A stretch of DNA of 64,000 nt from an uncultured Muribaculaceae bacterium (GTDB lineage Bacteria; Bacteroidota; Bacteroidia; Bacteroidales; Muribaculaceae). The position numbers and the translations under genes were made by a program. The notes under the pieces are model-generated. The model was not told where the DNA came from. It was given only the letters and a program-made list of their open reading frames with translations, and did no database searches. The stretch covers positions 20,817 through 84,816 of the forward strand of contig CAJUCQ010000024.1 of assembly GCA_910584905.1 (NCBI GenBank), given 5' to 3'. Shown here piece by piece: positions 61,791 through 64,000 of the stretch (positions within the stretch are counted from its first letter, which is position 1; the number at the start of each line of letters is the position of its first letter).

Positions 61791-63035
61791 ATGCCGGAAA
61801 CAAGCAATGGCGCCGACCCGCGCCTCATATCAATCGCCGACTATGACTACCCCCTCCCTGCCGAGCGCATAGCCCTCCATCCCCTCGCGCAGCGCGACGC
61901 CTGCAAGCTCCTCGTCCGTCGCCCCGACAGCTCGATTACCGACGAAATTTTCACTTCCCTGCCCGCGCTTCTCCCCTCCGACGCCCTCCTCGTCTATAAC
62001 AATACCCGCGTCATCAACGCGCGAATACGCTTCCGCAAACCCTCCGGCGCCCTTATCGAGATATTCTGCCTCGAACCCACTCTCCCCGCCGACTACGAAC
62101 GCTCCTTCGCCGCCGACAGCGCGTGCTCGTGGAGTTGCCTCATCGGCAATTCCAAGCGTTGGAAGGAAGGCCCGCTCACGATGAGTGTGACCCTCCCCGA
62201 CGGAGCCGAAGCAACCCTGAAGGCCGCCCGCACCGGACGCACCGGCGCCGACGGCTCTCCCGAAGTGGCATTCAGCTGGACCGGCGGAGTCTCTTTCAGC
62301 GAAATTATCGCCGCCGCAGGCGAAATCCCCATTCCCCCCTATCTCAACCGCGCATCCGAAGGCTCCGACGCCACCGACTACCAGACAGTCTACTCCCATA
62401 TCGAAGGCTCGGTGGCCGCGCCGACAGCCGGTCTGCACTTCACCGACGAAGTCCTCGCCGCAATCGACGCCCGCGGCATCACCCGTGGAGAAGTGACTCT
62501 CCACGTCGGCGCCGGAACATTCCGCCCCGTCAAAGCCGACAGCATCGGTGACCACGAGATGCACAGCGAATTCATCACCGTCCGCCGCGACTTCATAGCC
62601 ACCCTCCGCGACTTCGTCCGCGACGGCCGCCCCGTCGTTGCCGTCGGCACCACGAGCGTGCGTACCATCGAAAGCCTCTATCATATCGGATGCGCCGTCG
62701 CCGCAGGCACGTGGCAGGGCGAGCTCCCTCAATGGGCCGCATACAGCCCTGCCACGCCGGTCCTCGGAGTAGTCGAAGCCCTTGACGCCGTCATCGCCCG
62801 CCTCGACGCCGCCGGCGACGACACTCTCAACGCCTATACCCGCATCATCATTGCCCCGGGCTACGAATATCGTATCGTCCGAGGCATCATCACCAACTTC
62901 CACCAGCCGCGCTCGACGCTCCTCCTCCTCGTCAGCGCATTCATCGGCCCGGAATGGAGAAGCGTCTACGACCACGCCCTCGACGGCGGCTACCGCTTCC
63001 TCAGCTACGGCGACGCCTGCCTCTTCCTCCGCTGA
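61791..63035 (+). CDS. queA: S-adenosylmethionine:tRNA ribosyltransferase-isomerase QueA
   Basis: The 414-residue length is somewhat longer than the E. coli enzyme (about 356), mainly through the N-terminus and inserts. Landmarks are YDYPLPAERIALHPLAQRDA, LLVYNNTRVINARI, the core GSVAAPTAGLHFTDEVLA, GEVTLHVGAGTFRPV, HSEF, GTTSVRTIES and ITNFHQPRSTLLLLVSAFIG. It transfers the ribosyl part of SAM to preQ1 in tRNA, giving epoxyqueuosine. It is followed by a long hairpin that reaches into the next gene. Confidence 0.96.
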   Translation: MPETSNGADPRLISIADYDYPLPAERIALHPLAQRDACKLLVRRPDSSITDEIFTSLPALLPSDALLVYNNTRVINARIRFRKPSGALIEIFCLEPTLPADYERSFAADSACSWSCLIGNSKRWKEGPLTMSVTLPDGAEATLKAARTGRTGADGSPEVAFSWTGGVSFSEIIAAAGEIPIPPYLNRASEGSDATDYQTVYSHIEGSVAAPTAGLHFTDEVLAAIDARGITRGEVTLHVGAGTFRPVKADSIGDHEMHSEFITVRRDFIATLRDFVRDGRPVVAVGTTSVRTIESLYHIGCAVAAGTWQGELPQWAAYSPATPVLGVVEALDAVIARLDAAGDDTLNAYTRIIIAPGYEYRIVRGIITNFHQPRSTLLLLVSAFIGPEWRSVYDHALDGGYRFLSYGDACLFLR

Positions 63036-63080
63036 CGTCCCCGTCCGCGGCGACGACTCGCATAAACCATTCACCTCTTT

Positions 63081-63133
63081 GCGGTGTTTTCAATTTATGT
63101 CAACAACATAAATTATGAAAACACCGCTTTTTT
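63081..63133 (+). terminator. Terminator hairpin after queA that contains the next start codon
   Basis: GCGGTGTTTTCA (63081-63092) pairs with TGAAAACACCGC (63116-63127). The inner arms ATTTATGT (63093-63100) and ACATAAAT (63106-63113) add 8 bp, with a 2-base bulge and 5-base loop. T6 follows at 63128-63133. This is a textbook intrinsic terminator, but its right arm includes the ATG (63115) and first codons of the next gene. Confidence 0.85.
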
Positions 63134-63384
63134 CACGCCGTGGCCTCCTCGCCCTCGTCGCCGCAGTTGCCCTTGCCGCGTCGGCTCCCGCCGCCCGCGC
63201 CCAATACTTTCAGATTGCATCTCAGTTGCCCTCGCTCATTCAGCCCGCGCTTTCCGGCTCGATGACATACCGCGGCTTCGTCGAAGCCTCCGGCCTCGCG
63301 GGATTCGGCGAAAATCGTGCAAACTTCCTCGGAACGCGAGTTCGGGATAAGGAACACCATAAAAAAGTTGAATCGGCAGCTTGA
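63115..63384 (+). pseudogene. Outer membrane/exported protein gene truncated by an IS element
   Basis: The frame gives a clear signal peptide (SRRGLLALVAAVALAASAPAARA, residues about 7-29 in part) and mature start QYFQIASQLPSLIQPALSG. MTYRGFVEASGLAGFGENRA follows, in the style of Bacteroidales outer membrane barrels. After about residue 73 (NFLG, base 63333) the frame enters the insertion element and stops 16 codons later. The rest of the gene should lie beyond the element, outside the window. The start codon sits inside the terminator hairpin. I cannot name the family from the short intact part. Confidence 0.72.
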
Positions 63385-63402
63385 AAAAGCTGCCGATTCT
63401 TT
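63371..63402 (+). terminator. Terminator inside the left end of the IS
   Basis: A perfect 12-bp stem, AATCGGCAGCTT / AAGCTGCCGATT, with a GAAA loop is followed by CTTTTGG. It lies between the IS end and the transposase gene and should block readthrough from the host gene. Confidence 0.8.
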
Positions 63403-63458
63403 TGGTAATATCACTGACATTTAGTAATTTAGAGGTAACAAACAATAAATACTGTATC

Positions 63459-64000
63459 ATGATTACCGAAAGTAAAGTTACTGAAATTTTTTGTATTGCA
63501 GATGATTTCTGCAAGGAATTTGATGGTGAGATGGCAAAAAATGCACTTCCGTCCACAGCTGACACTCCAAAACGGAAAAGAAAGCGCATGATGTCGGATG
63601 CCGAGGTCATCACGATTCTGATCTGTTTCCACTTCAATTCGTACCGAAACTTCAAGCACTATTATCTAGGATGTGTGCGCATTCACTGGAAGCATCTGTT
63701 TCCGCAGACATTCTCCTACAACCGCTTCGTGGAAGTCATGCCCCGATGTTTTGTGGCTATGACCATGTTCCTGCGGCTCGCGTGTTTCGGAGAGTGCACG
63801 GGGATAAGTTTTGTGGACAGCACCTGCATTCCGGTCATTCACAACAAGCGCCAGTTCAACATGAAGGTATTCAGGGATATTGCGGCCAAAGGGAAGAGTA
63901 CGATGGGATGGTATGTAGGCTTCAAACTGCATCTGCTATGTAACGAAAAAGGAGAGCTGATCAACTTTGTACTGACACGCGCCAATGTGGACGACCGCAA
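63459..64000 (+). CDS. IS982-family transposase, N-terminal 180 residues
   Basis: ATG at 63459 starts an open frame that runs off the window end, so it was truncated rather than stopped. The product has a helical N-terminus with MSDAEVITILICFHFNSYRN and FKHYYLGCVRIHWKHLFPQ. FSYNRFVEVMPRCF, CTGISFVDSTCIPV with the first catalytic Asp (about Asp120), KGKSTMGWYVGFKLHLLCN and NFVLTRANVDDR with the second Asp (about Asp178) follow. This order is diagnostic of IS982-family DDE transposases. Codon use differs from the host genes (fewer C-ending codons). It cuts and pastes the element. Confidence 0.92.
   Translation, partial: MITESKVTEIFCIADDFCKEFDGEMAKNALPSTADTPKRKRKRMMSDAEVITILICFHFNSYRNFKHYYLGCVRIHWKHLFPQTFSYNRFVEVMPRCFVAMTMFLRLACFGECTGISFVDSTCIPVIHNKRQFNMKVFRDIAAKGKSTMGWYVGFKLHLLCNEKGELINFVLTRANVDDR

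Larger units (their letters stand above)
63334..64000 (+). mobile_element. IS982-family insertion sequence, left part
   Basis: At about 63334 the GC-rich, C-ending codon pattern of the host stops and a more AT-rich segment starts (ACGCGAGTTCGGGATAAGG). An IS982-type transposase gene begins 125 bp later. The exact end is estimated from where the host frame and composition break; the right end and any target duplication are outside the window. Confidence 0.8.

Overview
The window is chromosomal DNA of a member of the Bacteroidales with unusually high G+C for that order. Supporting signs are a SusC/SusD polysaccharide utilisation locus, a SprA-type outer membrane protein, secreted proteins with sorting-type tails, a GT3 glycogen synthase, DUF6452/DUF6048 proteins, and promoters of the TTTG-N18/20-TAnnTTTG type. 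The style of the secreted proteins points to Muribaculaceae, but that is inference. No tRNA, rRNA or CRISPR array was recognised.

Layout. 1-2300 (minus): the N-terminus of a secreted protein, probably alpha-amylase-like, a 52-residue microprotein, a secreted protein with a sorting-type tail, and an SGNH hydrolase split by a C10 tract. 2397-6653 (minus): a glycogen operon of GT3 synthase and GT35 phosphorylase. 6712-8043 (minus): a FadL-type porin, divergent from 8231-15773 (plus), eight overlapping or closely packed genes led by a class A PBP. 15894-18491: clpB. 18638-28905 (minus): sprA, ruvA, a CoA-transferase and a small membrane protein. 28973-32285 (plus): miaB and a superfamily 1 helicase. 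32361-40480 (minus, in the order SusC, SusD, SusE/F, GH): a polysaccharide utilisation locus. Just upstream of it are a SusR/DUF6377-type regulator (40663-42309) and a secreted SusE/F-like protein (42478-43386).

43777-46277 (plus): glutamine synthetase and a Ca/Na antiporter. 46435-46992 (minus): an HdeD/DUF308 protein. 47242-50455 (plus): an iron alcohol dehydrogenase and a large secreted protein of unknown function. 50581-57065 (plus): panC, panD, ffh, folD, a CapA-like protein, an outer membrane barrel, recR and a GNAT acetyltransferase. 57058-57660 (minus): a YqgE-family protein. 57718-63035 (plus): a uracil-DNA-glycosylase-family protein, a Wza/Wzc-type export pair and queA. At 63115 an outer membrane protein gene is cut after about 73 codons by an IS982-family element that runs off the window end.

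The genes form three functional blocks. The first handles alpha-glucan storage and glycan capture: the glycogen operon, the Sus locus and the secreted binders. The second is the cell envelope: PBP1A operon, FadL, SprA, Wza/Wzc and CapA. The third is housekeeping: clpB, ruvA, miaB, panCD, ffh, folD, recR and queA. The least explained items are the PBP1A-led operon with its unknown members, the C10 tract, the terminator hairpin that contains the start codon of the IS-interrupted gene, and the SusE/F modules joined to a sorting-type tail.
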